DNA of 64,000 bases, from positions 930,001 through 994,000 of the forward strand of contig NZ_OY761440.1 in the NCBI RefSeq assembly GCF_963664415.1. Reading direction: 5' to 3'. Position numbers and translations under genes: made by a program. Positions within the stretch are counted from its first letter, which is position 1, and every line of letters starts with the position of its first letter. Below, piece by piece: positions 1 to 9,193 of the stretch. Origin of the DNA: an uncultured Desulfobacter sp. (GTDB lineage: Bacteria; Desulfobacterota; Desulfobacteria; Desulfobacterales; Desulfobacteraceae). The notes below the pieces were generated by a model. It ran no database searches. It had not been told where the DNA came from and saw only the letters and a list, made by a program, of their open reading frames with translations.

Positions 1-955
1 TGGCGACAACTACCCGGACGGCGTTATCTTTTTCCACCTCTAGATAAAGTTGGGCCGCATGCTTTAGACGCGCCACAGCCATATCGGATTTCTCCTGGTC
101 GGAAAACATTTGGGGCAAGCCGGAATTGGCACCCACAAAATAGTGGGTAAAAATATGGGAACGCTGCTTTGCGTCCGGTGTGGCACTGCCCGGATTTTCA
201 GGCCTCGGTGTGGAGGCGGTGGCAGGTACGCCCGGCCGCTGGTACATATGGCACCCCTGGCAGGAGATATGTTTTTCAGGGTCAGGGCTGTTGTACGGGC
301 CCTTTTCCCATTCCGTGTATGTGGTTTCAAGGTCGGTGCCGAAAGCCACATGTTTAACATTATGGCAGGTACCGCAAATTTTTGAATCGGTATGCAGTTT
401 TGAATACGCGGCATCGTGGAACTCAGGTTCCGTATCGTCAAAAGGCCCATGCTTGATACCGGGATCATCCTCGCCCTGACCGGGGGACAAGACCAAACCG
501 TTGTTGTACATCTTGTTGACATCTACGGCCACATGGCAATAGTCGCATTGAATACCCTGGGCAGGAATTTCCTGAACGTCTGCAAACTCATCGGACACTT
601 TTTGGGGAAAACCACTCACATATCCCACAGGGGTATGGCACTTCACGCATGACTCAGCCTCCTCAATATGGCCTGCTTCGGTCAGACCCTCAAGATAAAA
701 TTTTGCCACCCGAGTATAGACCGGGTCTTGATGGGAAAGATGATGCATGGAATCCTGCCACTGGGCCATAATCTCATCATGGCACCCCCCGCAGGTTTCA
801 GGGTCAATGAATTGATCCAGATTAAAGGTCAGTTCTTTGGAATGGGTGTCAACGGGCGGGGTCTCACCGCGAAAAATCCACACCAATACAAGACATAGGC
901 AAACAAGCCCGCAAACGGTAGCGGCAGCCTGAATCCTTACTTTTGCTTTACTCAT
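1..955 (-). CDS. Multiheme c-type cytochrome, 3' end outside the window
   Basis: The reading frame starts at the ATG at 955 and runs open off the left edge (about 318 codons seen). Five CxxCH haem-binding motifs are visible, with first cysteines at residues 55, 103, 137, 194 and 232. The N-terminus (residues 10-28) is a hydrophobic stretch that should act as signal peptide or membrane anchor, so the haem domain lies outside the inner membrane. The spacing and the motifs CGGCH and CVKCH resemble the cytochrome c554 / multihaem family that moves electrons in the periplasm of anaerobes. No catalytic signature that would name a substrate was seen. The missing C-terminus could carry more haems. 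It is confidently a multihaem cytochrome; its partner is unknown. Confidence 0.88.
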   Translation of the reverse strand, partial: MSKAKVRIQAAATVCGLVCLCLVLVWIFRGETPPVDTHSKELTFNLDQFIDPETCGGCHDEIMAQWQDSMHHLSHQDPVYTRVAKFYLEGLTEAGHIEEAESCVKCHTPVGYVSGFPQKVSDEFADVQEIPAQGIQCDYCHVAVDVNKMYNNGLVLSPGQGEDDPGIKHGPFDDTEPEFHDAAYSKLHTDSKICGTCHNVKHVAFGTDLETTYTEWEKGPYNSPDPEKHISCQGCHMYQRPGVPATASTPRPENPGSATPDAKQRSHIFTHYFVGANSGLPQMFSDQEKSDMAVARLKHAAQLYLEVEKDNAVRVVVA

Positions 956-1153
956 GATAGCACAATCCTTTTTCAAAAAATGTCAAAATTTCCAGTCCCA
1001 CGGACCGATCATTTTTTCGGAGCTCAGTATTTGCATGGGCCGCGCCCCTGTTGGTTGGCCCTTTGGGTTCCATTTGCGACCCACTCAAAATAGCGGACAA
1101 TAAAATTTTTTTTCTTCTCTTTCTTGGTGCCTGGTTTTATCCCGGAAACGTCA

Positions 1154-1672
1154 CTATGCTTCATGGCTCACCACATGATAAATTAGTAAAAGATGCCCGT
1201 CTCCGAGATCCTGACAAGATTCAAGATTAAGCGTCGTGTCAAGATCAAGAGGTGGTGCAAACAAGGACAACCCTGAACCAAACAGCCTGGGCACCATGGT
1301 CAAATGCACCTGCGTGATCAGGTTGTCCCGGGCAAACAAGGTGTTGATGGTGGCTCCGCCAATTAGGGCCGCGCTGGTGTAACCCTTGTTCTCAAGGTCG
1401 TCAAGAATTTCAGCCGGGGACAGATCCGTAAATATCAGATTGTCCTGATCACTTTGCCTGGATTTATCCCGGGTCATAACAATATTCAGGCGACCGGGCA
1501 GTGGGGAGCCAAGGGTATCATAACTTTTTGATCCCATGATCATAACTCCTGCCTTTTTGGTCAGTTCCACAAAATATTTTTTATCGGCCTTGCCGGTCCA
1601 GTCCACAAGCTGACTGGAATGCTTTGCAATCTTACCGTCCACGGTTGAGGCCATCAGCAAAATGACTTCCAT
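1154..1672 (-). CDS. RibD C-terminal / dihydrofolate-reductase-like reductase
   Basis: A 172-aa protein beginning MEVILLMASTVDGKI, the typical opening of the RibD C-terminal reductase domain (PF01872 group), followed by a GSKSYDTLG motif near residue 48 and IGGATINTLF near 103 that match the NADPH-binding region of DHFR-fold enzymes. Members reduce pterin- or pyrimidine-like substrates with NADPH in the cytoplasm. No deaminase domain is attached, so this is not a full RibD. It lies 108 bp downstream of fumarase on the same strand and may be co-transcribed, but no functional link is evident. The exact substrate cannot be told from sequence. Confidence 0.8.
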   Translation of the reverse strand: MEVILLMASTVDGKIAKHSSQLVDWTGKADKKYFVELTKKAGVMIMGSKSYDTLGSPLPGRLNIVMTRDKSRQSDQDNLIFTDLSPAEILDDLENKGYTSAALIGGATINTLFARDNLITQVHLTMVPRLFGSGLSLFAPPLDLDTTLNLESCQDLGDGHLLLIYHVVSHEA

Positions 1673-1780
1673 ATGACTTTCCTGTTCAGATGGAAACAGG
1701 ACAGACAGACACCGTCATAGATCCGGCAGCACTGTCTATCCTGTTTGACTTTAAAAAAAAATCGAATATAAAATTACGAC

Positions 1781-3388
1781 TTATACCAGGCCCTCAAAAA
1801 AATCATTGCCCTTATCATCTACAAGGATAAATGCAGGAAATTTTTCAACCGTGATCATCCACACGGCTTCCATGCCCAGTTCTTCATATTCAACCAGCTC
1901 GACATTTTTAATAAAATCTTTGCCAAGACGTGCGGCCGGACCACCAGGTGAACCCAGGTAAAAACCACCGTAAGTCTTGCAGGAATCAGTAACGATCTGG
2001 GAGCGGTTGCCCTTGGCCAGCATGACCATGGAACCACCTTCTTTCTGGAAGATAGGTACATAGGGATCCATACGGCCGGCGGTGGTGGGTCCAAATGAAC
2101 CGGAGGCTTCGCCTTCAGGTGTTTTTGCAGGCCCTGCATAATAAATGACGTGATTTTTAATGTAATCGGGCAGCCCATCGCCCTTTTCATACCGTTCCAT
2201 GAACTTGGAATGGGCAATGTCCCTAGCCACAATAATTTTGCCGGTCAATGACAGACGGGTGGATACCGGATATTTGGTCAGTTCCGCGCGAATTTCATCC
2301 ATTGGGCGATCCAGATCAATCTCAACGGCAGGGGCCATTTCAGGTTCACTGGCGGGCAGATATTCTGCCGGGTTTTCAACCAGCTGTTCCAGGAAAATGC
2401 CGTCCCGGGTAATTTTACCCTTGATCTGACGGTCGGCAGAGCAGGAAACGCCAATGCCGATGGGGCAGGAAGCGCCGTGGCGGGGAAGTCTTACAACCCG
2501 GATATCCAGGGCAAAATTTTTGCCGCCGAACTGTGCCCCAAGCCCCAAGTCTCTGGAGCGCGCCAAAACTTTTTGCTCAAGGTCAATATCCCTGAACGCA
2601 TGGCCGGTTTCACTGCCCTTAGTTGGCAGGGTGTCCAGATATTTGGCCGAAGCCAGTTTTACCGCTTTGAGATTGAGTTCCGCAGAAGTGCCGCCAATGA
2701 CAAATGCGATGTGATAGGGAGGACAGGCGGCAGTACCCAGGTGCTTCATTTCCTTGAGCATGAAGTCAATCAGGCCCTCTTCGGTATTGAGAACGGCCTT
2801 AGTCATCTGGAACAGAGCTGTTTTATTGGCGGAACCGCCGCCTTTTGCCATAAACAAAAAGTTGTATGCATCGCCCTGGACCGCAGCGACCTCTACTTGG
2901 GCAGGCATATTGTTTTTGGTATTCACTTCGTCGTACATGGTGAGCGGCGCATTCTGGGAATACCGCAAATTATTTTGGGTATAGGCTTCAAAGGCGCCTT
3001 TGGACAGCTCACACTCATCATCGGACCAAGTCCAAATCTGTTGGCCTTTTTTACCCATAATAATGGCGGTACCGGTATCCTGGCACATGGGATAGACTTT
3101 TTCAGCCGAAATTACAGCGTTTTTCAAAAGCTCCAGGGCTACATAACGGTCATTGTCAGAACTTTCGGGGTCATCAATTATAGCCTTTACCTGCGCCAGA
3201 TGTTCGGCCCGGTACAGATGGGCAACGTCCTTAAACGCAGCGTTGGCCAGCAGAGTCAATGCAACGGGCTCCACCATGACCACATCCTTACCCTCAAACT
3301 CCCGGACCCGGACATGGTCCTTGGTCAACAGGCGATATTGCGTAGCATCCTTTTTCAACGGAAACATGGGTTCATAGTTAAATTCCAT
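1781..3388 (-). CDS. fumA: Fumarate hydratase, class I (iron-sulfur)
   Basis: A 535-aa single-chain class I fumarase that interconverts fumarate and malate in the cytoplasm. The three cysteines expected to hold the oxygen-sensitive [4Fe-4S] cluster can be seen at residues 102 (PMCQDTGT), 222 (AACPPYH) and 316 (GVSCSAD), matching the spacing of E. coli FumA. The N-terminal alpha and C-terminal beta regions are both present, so this is the fused form rather than the two-subunit form. The ATG at 3388 has an AGGGA box a few bases upstream. In a complete-oxidising sulfate reducer the enzyme would serve the citric acid cycle; that role is inferred. FumA and FumB cannot be told apart here. Confidence 0.93.
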   Translation of the reverse strand: MEFNYEPMFPLKKDATQYRLLTKDHVRVREFEGKDVVMVEPVALTLLANAAFKDVAHLYRAEHLAQVKAIIDDPESSDNDRYVALELLKNAVISAEKVYPMCQDTGTAIIMGKKGQQIWTWSDDECELSKGAFEAYTQNNLRYSQNAPLTMYDEVNTKNNMPAQVEVAAVQGDAYNFLFMAKGGGSANKTALFQMTKAVLNTEEGLIDFMLKEMKHLGTAACPPYHIAFVIGGTSAELNLKAVKLASAKYLDTLPTKGSETGHAFRDIDLEQKVLARSRDLGLGAQFGGKNFALDIRVVRLPRHGASCPIGIGVSCSADRQIKGKITRDGIFLEQLVENPAEYLPASEPEMAPAVEIDLDRPMDEIRAELTKYPVSTRLSLTGKIIVARDIAHSKFMERYEKGDGLPDYIKNHVIYYAGPAKTPEGEASGSFGPTTAGRMDPYVPIFQKEGGSMVMLAKGNRSQIVTDSCKTYGGFYLGSPGGPAARLGKDFIKNVELVEYEELGMEAVWMITVEKFPAFILVDDKGNDFFEGLV

Positions 3389-4040
3389 TCGTTTTTCCCT
3401 CTTTAGTAGTTTGTCCCTCTTTTAGAAGATCTGACAAGCAGCAATATGACACCCTGCTGCCTGCCGCCATTATTTGAAATAGTTAATATAAAAGTCCGAA
3501 CCAATTGTCCATTTATCTTTTATATTTTTCCCTGCTCCTTAACAGGGACAATGCCTCCTTGCAGACCTGCCCTATTTCCTTAAATTCATACAGACAATGG
3601 ACATTATTTTTCTCAAATGCATTCATTCCGGCCTGTTTCAGATTTCGCAGTGGCCCTGGGATGAGAAAATGACACAGATATTCCCATCTGCCGTCCTAAA
3701 GACCAGTCAACACTGGTAATAAATCCAAATCACGGGTTTTGTCAAATATTTATTGTCAGATACACTACCTCTTAAAAAATAGTAAATAAAGCATGATAAC
3801 GTCAAAAAAACTTTAATGGACATATCTTTTCAAACGCATAGCGATGTTACCACAAAAAAGCCTGTATTTACTCAAAGTTGCCGGGATCGTTTATTTTTTC
3901 TTGCAGTTTTACCCCTGATGCGCCACAATAAGAGAGTTTATTTCCAACCTGAACAAATCTCGATAAATAGCGCCGTTTATAACGGTAGTGCGGTTGGCAT
4001 GCTGCAGCAATAGAATTTTTCATTTAATACGACGATCTAT
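3389..4040. other. Divergent intergenic region, no gene seen
   Basis: About 650 bases separate the divergent fumarase and FapA genes. I found no convincing coding frame or RNA gene. The right half is AT-rich and contains a plausible promoter for the FapA gene. The short plus-strand open frame at 3816-4013 lacks a ribosome-binding site and family resemblance and is not called. Confidence 0.6.
3739..3766 (+). promoter_or_regulatory. Possible sigma-70 promoter for the fapA gene
   Basis: TTGTCA and TACACT are separated by 16 bases, giving a reasonable -35/-10 pair about 275 bases before the FapA start. It was found by eye in AT-rich DNA, so it is tentative. Confidence 0.3.
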
Positions 4041-6062
4041 ATGCTAGAAAAACTTGCTTTACAAAAAAAATTCATTACAAACGCACAGTGCGCACAGGCG
4101 ATGGAAGCATGTCGCGACGCAAAGAACCTTGATCTTGCGTTAAAGAACTATTTTGAGAAAAAAAATATTCTTACCGACAAACAGATGAAACAGCTTCTGG
4201 CCAGCTATGCTGCGTTAAAAACCATTCAAAACAATCAGGTCTTTGGAAATTGTGCTGTTGATTTAGGTCTTGTCAGCAAAGAACAGTTCATAGGGGAGAT
4301 GACCCGGCAGACGAACAAAATTGCGGAAAAAAAACAACCGGAACTTATCAGTAAAATATGGATACAAAACCAAACGCTTAACCAGGAACAATACCAAAAA
4401 ATCGTACAGCAGCTTCAAGGCGAACAGCCCACCCAAAGTGCTGCCAAGCCATCTAAACCTGTGGCTGAGGCTGCCCCCCCACAGATAGATTACTCCATAG
4501 ACACAGAGATTGACGGCGGAATACATCTGAAAGTTGATGCCTTGGGTATGGCCGCATTAATAAGAAAAACCAAAAAGTTCAAAGACACGGTATCTGCCGC
4601 AAAAATTATTGAACAATTAGAGGATAACGGCATCGTTTACGGTCTGGTTAAATCGTCAGAGGTAGAAAAATTCATAAACTCATCAGGATTTAAAACCAAG
4701 CCGTTCCGGGTTGCGCGGGGAACGGATCCGGTAAAAGGCAAGGATGCCAGAATCGAATATTTTTTTGAGACAGACTACCTTAAAGCAGGTGGGATTGATG
4801 AAGACGGCAACATCGATTTCAAAGACAGAGGTCCTATTCCCTGGGTGGAAAAAGGCAGCCTGCTGGCAAAAAAATTCCCCATGACCAAAGCCCGTGAGGG
4901 AAAAAATATCTTTGGCGAGGAACTTTACGTTCCTGCCGTAGCAGACGCGGCCCTGAAATACGGCACAGGGGTTATCCGCTCTTCAGACAGTTTTAAACTC
5001 TATGCCGAAATCAACGGTACGCCCACACTTGACCCATCAAACAAAGTTCAGGTAAGCCATGTCTTTACTGCGCCTGATGATATTGATTATGAAACCGGAC
5101 ACATTAACTATGATGGTGATATCGTCATCAAAGGGAGCCTCAAGTCCGGATTCAAAGCCGTGGGCCATGTGGTCCGCGTCGACACGGTGGACGGTGGAGA
5201 AATCCAGGCTGCAGGAAATGTTACAGTTCTGAACGGGATGATCGGCGGTTTTGTATATGCCCGGGGCAATGTCAACATAAAATTTATGCGAAACTCAACT
5301 ATTTATTGTCTTGGCAACCTCATCGTGGACAAAGAGATTCTGGACAGCCGAATCATCACCTCTGGTGCAGTGATCATCAAAAACGGAGAAATTATCTCCT
5401 CGGACATCATCTGCAACAAAGGGCTTTTCACCAAGCATCTGGGTACCGAAAAATCAGCGCCTAATACGATTACCTTTGGTGTTGACACTTTCACCACCCG
5501 TGAGCTGAAAAATATACAGGACCAAATTGAGCATACCACGGACGGGCAGGAATATATCCATGAAAAGCTCGATTCCCTGTCCGAAGAACTTTCCCGGGAC
5601 ACAAGAGATACATTGGCACTGGTCCACGAAATCGACAGGGCAAGACACGAAAACTTTTTATTGTCAAAAAATCAGGGAGATCCCACCTCACCCGGGCTAA
5701 AATCCCAGATACAAGTAAACAGCCGGTTGCTGGTGCGTTTAGACGGAGAGCTGAATCAGCTGCTTGACCGCATTGAAAAAAAGAAAAAACAAAAAGAAAA
5801 ATTTAAGACTGAATTGACCAAGCTGGAAAGCACCCTTGAAAAACTAAGAGGCGAACAAAGCAATTTCACCTTGTGGCAGCAACGGAACCCGGGGATTTCC
5901 CAAGCGATTGTCACAGGTCGGGTAATTCCGGGAACAATAATTAAAGGTCCGGAGGCATCAACGGAAATCCTTGAAGTGAGAAATAATATAAAAATCCTTC
6001 AAACTCTTGTTACCAAAGATGAGGATTCTGAATTGGGAATAGATATCGTTGACAATACTTAA
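4041..6062 (+). CDS. fapA: FapA/DUF342 family polymerising protein
   Basis: A 673-aa protein of the FapA (DUF342) family. Residues 1-130 form a lysine-rich helical region with no family assignment; from about 155 the FapA N-terminal domain begins, followed near residues 340-450 by short valine/glycine-rich strands (GGEIQAAGNVTVLNG, ARGNVNIKFM) typical of the right-handed beta-helix core. Residues 480-600 are a predicted long coiled coil. FapA proteins are linked to flagellar or pilus assembly and surface organisation, but biochemical function is poorly known. The downstream 569-aa gene overlaps or closely follows, so the two are probably translated together. The start codon has no strong Shine-Dalgarno sequence. 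Confidence 0.8.
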   Translation: MLEKLALQKKFITNAQCAQAMEACRDAKNLDLALKNYFEKKNILTDKQMKQLLASYAALKTIQNNQVFGNCAVDLGLVSKEQFIGEMTRQTNKIAEKKQPELISKIWIQNQTLNQEQYQKIVQQLQGEQPTQSAAKPSKPVAEAAPPQIDYSIDTEIDGGIHLKVDALGMAALIRKTKKFKDTVSAAKIIEQLEDNGIVYGLVKSSEVEKFINSSGFKTKPFRVARGTDPVKGKDARIEYFFETDYLKAGGIDEDGNIDFKDRGPIPWVEKGSLLAKKFPMTKAREGKNIFGEELYVPAVADAALKYGTGVIRSSDSFKLYAEINGTPTLDPSNKVQVSHVFTAPDDIDYETGHINYDGDIVIKGSLKSGFKAVGHVVRVDTVDGGEIQAAGNVTVLNGMIGGFVYARGNVNIKFMRNSTIYCLGNLIVDKEILDSRIITSGAVIIKNGEIISSDIICNKGLFTKHLGTEKSAPNTITFGVDTFTTRELKNIQDQIEHTTDGQEYIHEKLDSLSEELSRDTRDTLALVHEIDRARHENFLLSKNQGDPTSPGLKSQIQVNSRLLVRLDGELNQLLDRIEKKKKQKEKFKTELTKLESTLEKLRGEQSNFTLWQQRNPGISQAIVTGRVIPGTIIKGPEASTEILEVRNNIKILQTLVTKDEDSELGIDIVDNT

Positions 6063-7758
6063 CAAAAATAAAGTCCAGGCATTCCGGGACAGGTTATATA
6101 CCAATGACATGCCGAGAATCATGCGTAAAGGGGGAGAAGGCCTGACGCCTATAAAAAAATACCCCGAAGACGATAACGGTTATCCCCTTGTTCCCATCAA
6201 ACGAATTACCCGCTTTTTCCTCGAAGAGATGGAAAAAGCGGAATTTGTGCTGCCGGACGAGCATATTGAGGCACTTTATACACTGTTTAAAATGTTGATC
6301 CAAGATATGCCGGCGGTCTCATTTGATCTAGGGGCCAGCATTTCCCAAGAGGACATCCAGGAAGCGGATAATAAAACCACCATTGAGCTGCTGACCACCA
6401 ATGTGATCATCACCTATTTTGACCTGGCAAAATCAAATCTGGGAAACCAGGACGACAGCCTGATTAACCCTGATATGCAATCCATTATAAAACAAAGCAC
6501 GGCGGGTAGAGATTATAAGCGACTTGTATCCAATACCCTGAAAGGCCTCATTTTCAGCCTGGCCCAGGACAAGCCGTGGTTTGAATACATCGAAGATATT
6601 AATGACGCAGACCTGGTCTGCCGACTGGCCGGGGCCAGACTGCCGAGCATGGAAAAAACAACTCTGGATACAATCACCAATAAATCCCGGCTGGAAATTA
6701 CCGGCTACAATGATATGTTCACCAAACTGCTTTATACCCGAGCCCGGATGGTAACCAGCCAAGAAAACAAAAAAGAGTACTTCAAGACCATGGAAAAGCT
6801 GGATACAGCCATCTATGGTTTATCAAGAAAGATTGACCGCTTCCTGATGCTGGCGTATCGGTTGAGTGAAATTTTGGATATTCCGATTAGATCCATCATT
6901 GGCGAAACATTTTCCAATCTCAGGCAAAATATGCTGTGGCTGTTTTTTGAAGTGTGGCCCAAAGCACTTGAATCGGGGGACATGCCGCACCAGGTTGCGG
7001 TTTCCGCCCTGAGGCACAGGATGAATGTCCTGTTCAGCGTGCGCCACATTACGCGGTTCTGCCGGAAATTTACACAAAACCCGGCATACCAGTCTCCGGT
7101 AAATGATCTTTTCCAGCAGATGTTCAAGGGGCTTGTCAAAAAAATTAATATGGTCTCCATACAAGAAGGCAACATCGTTACCGGTCTGGAATGGGTGGAA
7201 AGCGCATTATTTGAAATCCGGCGGGCCATTGAAAACTTTGATATAGATGCGTCCCGGCTTTTGGATGGAAAAAAAGAGGTCAAAAGCGCGTATATCGATT
7301 TAATATCTAAAACCGACTTTGAATCCTTAGATGCGATTTTGAATCTTTGTGATATGATCTGCGAAGTAACCCATGACACAGACCGGGAAATTATGGTCAG
7401 CATACGGGCCGTCCTTATGGAAAACAGTTTCTTAACCCTTAAAAAATATTCCGTTAACAAAGTTCTGCCCAAAGAGGCCATTCCCGAAATCAGCAGACGC
7501 CTCCAGGCGTTTGCCGTCCATTATCGCCCCCAACGTGAATTTTACCGGATATTTTTCAACACCTATATCATTTCCAAACCCAGGCCCCAAACCCCACATT
7601 TCAGCCAGTTTCTTATGAACAACAAACACTTTGCTCAAGCCATGCTTATGCGCTTTTCAGATGACAAAGCCATGAAAGATCTTTTGTCGGGAGCCCATAT
7701 TCAAAAAGCCAAACACCTGCTACGGGATCTGCTCGATAAACAAGGGGCTATGGTCTGA
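6049..7758 (+). CDS. Unrecognised 569-aa helical protein coupled to FapA
   Basis: I do not recognise this protein. It is soluble-looking, mainly helical, with no signal peptide, membrane segment or nucleotide-binding motif. The longest frame starts at a TTG at 6049, overlapping the FapA gene by 14 bases with GGGAAT upstream; an in-frame ATG at 6103 would start 41 bases after the FapA stop, but its ribosome-binding site is weak. The overlap favours translational coupling, which suggests the two act in one complex. It is followed by two copies of the intergenic hairpin repeat rather than an ordinary terminator. A role in surface assembly is only an inference from the neighbour. Confidence 0.75.
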   Translation: MTILNKNKVQAFRDRLYTNDMPRIMRKGGEGLTPIKKYPEDDNGYPLVPIKRITRFFLEEMEKAEFVLPDEHIEALYTLFKMLIQDMPAVSFDLGASISQEDIQEADNKTTIELLTTNVIITYFDLAKSNLGNQDDSLINPDMQSIIKQSTAGRDYKRLVSNTLKGLIFSLAQDKPWFEYIEDINDADLVCRLAGARLPSMEKTTLDTITNKSRLEITGYNDMFTKLLYTRARMVTSQENKKEYFKTMEKLDTAIYGLSRKIDRFLMLAYRLSEILDIPIRSIIGETFSNLRQNMLWLFFEVWPKALESGDMPHQVAVSALRHRMNVLFSVRHITRFCRKFTQNPAYQSPVNDLFQQMFKGLVKKINMVSIQEGNIVTGLEWVESALFEIRRAIENFDIDASRLLDGKKEVKSAYIDLISKTDFESLDAILNLCDMICEVTHDTDREIMVSIRAVLMENSFLTLKKYSVNKVLPKEAIPEISRRLQAFAVHYRPQREFYRIFFNTYIISKPRPQTPHFSQFLMNNKHFAQAMLMRFSDDKAMKDLLSGAHIQKAKHLLRDLLDKQGAMV

Positions 7759-7773
7759 GTCCGGGCATTTTTG

Positions 7774-7866
7774 AACTTACAGCCATGGGCTGACCCGGCC
7801 TATCACTATCCAGGCTTATTCCACAACAAAACACGAAAGCAATTTACCAACGTATTAAAATTTTGA
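7774..7866 (+). repeat. Intergenic hairpin repeat, unit A
   Basis: First of two tandem units of about 90 bp. It opens with AGCCATGGGC, then two arms (GGGCTGACCCGG and CCAGGCTTATTCC) that can fold into an imperfect hairpin, then CACAACAAAA. The same layout recurs at 7867, 15699, 48266, 48358 and 61950. Confidence 0.6.
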
Positions 7867-7960
7867 TATAACGGCCATGGGCCGACCTGACATCTCATCT
7901 GCCAGGCTCATCCCACAACAAAGTTTGAAAAATTTGAGCAACTTACACAGACTATAGTCT
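7867..7960 (+). repeat. Intergenic hairpin repeat, unit B
   Basis: Second tandem unit: TATAACGGCCATGGGC, arms GGGCCGACCTG and CCAGGCTCATCCC, then CACAACAAAG and AACTTACACAGA. It ends 10 bases before the start of the MOT1 permease gene, so it lies in that gene's leader. Confidence 0.65.
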
Positions 7961-7970
7961 AAAAACCAAT

Positions 7971-9173
7971 ATGGAAACCAGGCAACCTAAATACCGATTT
8001 AACCGAAATGAATTTGCAGGCGCCATGGGGGATCTTGGCACCATCCTGCCCATAGCACTGGGGATGATCCTGGTCAACGGCCTGGACCCTGTGGGGCTGT
8101 TTTTTTCCACGGGCCTGTTCTACATTGTCGGCGGTGTATATTACGGCATCACTGTGCCGGTACAACCCATGAAGGTGATCGGAACCTATGCCATTGCCAC
8201 GGCCATGACAGCCGCCCAGATCCAGGCGTCAGCTTTCCTCATGTTTATCTGCCTTGTGGTGATCGGCGCCACAGGTTCCATGGACAAATTCAGTAAATAC
8301 ATTCCACGGTCGGTAATTCGGGGGATTCAGTTGTCCACAGGACTTTTGCTCATGATCAAAGGAATGAAAATGATCCTGGGCAAAGCCCTGCTTAAAGGAG
8401 CTGAACAGGTCGCCGAACCCTACCTTCGAATCCAGTCTGCAGGCGTAATTCCCATCACCGTTGTCATCGGCATTTGCGGCATCGTTGTTACCCTTGTCTT
8501 TTTAAACAATAAGAAACTGCCGGCCGCCTTGATTGTGATTTCCCTGGGCCTGCTCTTCGGTTTGATTCTGGGTACAAAACAAGGCCTTGACACCCTTAAA
8601 CCGGGCCTGTATTTTCCCCACCTGTTCCCCCATGGTTTTCCGGCCTCGGCAGACTTTACCTTTGCCCTGTTTGCCGTGGTTCTTCCCCAAATTCCCATGA
8701 CACTGGGCAATGCAGTCATCGCCCAGGCAGATCTTTCAAAGGACTATTTTGGAGACAATGCCGAAAAAATGACCTACACAGCATTGTGCTTTTCCATGGC
8801 TGTCGGCAACCTTTTAAGCTTTATTTTCGGGGGCATGCCCATGTGTCACGGGGCCGGCGGTCTTGCCGCTCACTATCGATTCGGAGCCAAAACCGCCGGG
8901 TCAAATCTGATCATCGGCACAATCATGGCAGGCCTTGCCCTGATTCTGGGGGCGGGATTTCTTTATGTGCTTTTCCTGATACCCATGTCAATCCTCGGTG
9001 TACTGCTGTTTTTTGCCGGAGGCCAACTTGCTTTAACCATCAGCGATATGCACACCAGAAATGAATTATTTGTCATGGTGAGCATCGTATCCTTAACCCT
9101 TGCGGCCAACCTGGCTTTAGGTTCTATTGTCGGAATTATTCTGGCTTACGGAATCAACCGCATCCAAATTTAG
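7971..9173 (+). CDS. MOT1-type molybdate/sulfate permease
   Basis: A 400-aa integral membrane protein with about ten hydrophobic segments. The opening (NRNEFAGAMGDLGTILP) and the segment VPVQPMKVIGTYA match the MOT1/sulfate-permease-like family (PF16983), whose plant members import molybdate at high affinity. A second family signature, GGMPMCHGAGGLA, lies near residue 290. It should import molybdate or sulfate across the inner membrane; sequence alone does not decide between them. The ATG at 7971 directly follows the hairpin repeat, and the glycerate kinase gene follows 20 bases after the stop, so the two may share a transcript without an obvious functional link. Confidence 0.82.
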   Translation: METRQPKYRFNRNEFAGAMGDLGTILPIALGMILVNGLDPVGLFFSTGLFYIVGGVYYGITVPVQPMKVIGTYAIATAMTAAQIQASAFLMFICLVVIGATGSMDKFSKYIPRSVIRGIQLSTGLLLMIKGMKMILGKALLKGAEQVAEPYLRIQSAGVIPITVVIGICGIVVTLVFLNNKKLPAALIVISLGLLFGLILGTKQGLDTLKPGLYFPHLFPHGFPASADFTFALFAVVLPQIPMTLGNAVIAQADLSKDYFGDNAEKMTYTALCFSMAVGNLLSFIFGGMPMCHGAGGLAAHYRFGAKTAGSNLIIGTIMAGLALILGAGFLYVLFLIPMSILGVLLFFAGGQLALTISDMHTRNELFVMVSIVSLTLAANLALGSIVGIILAYGINRIQI

Positions 9174-9193
9174 CACCATGATGCATAACATTT

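Noticed and set aside
2477..3406. 309-codon plus-strand open frame opposite fumarase
   Set aside because: It lies wholly antisense to a clear class I fumarase and encodes no recognisable protein.
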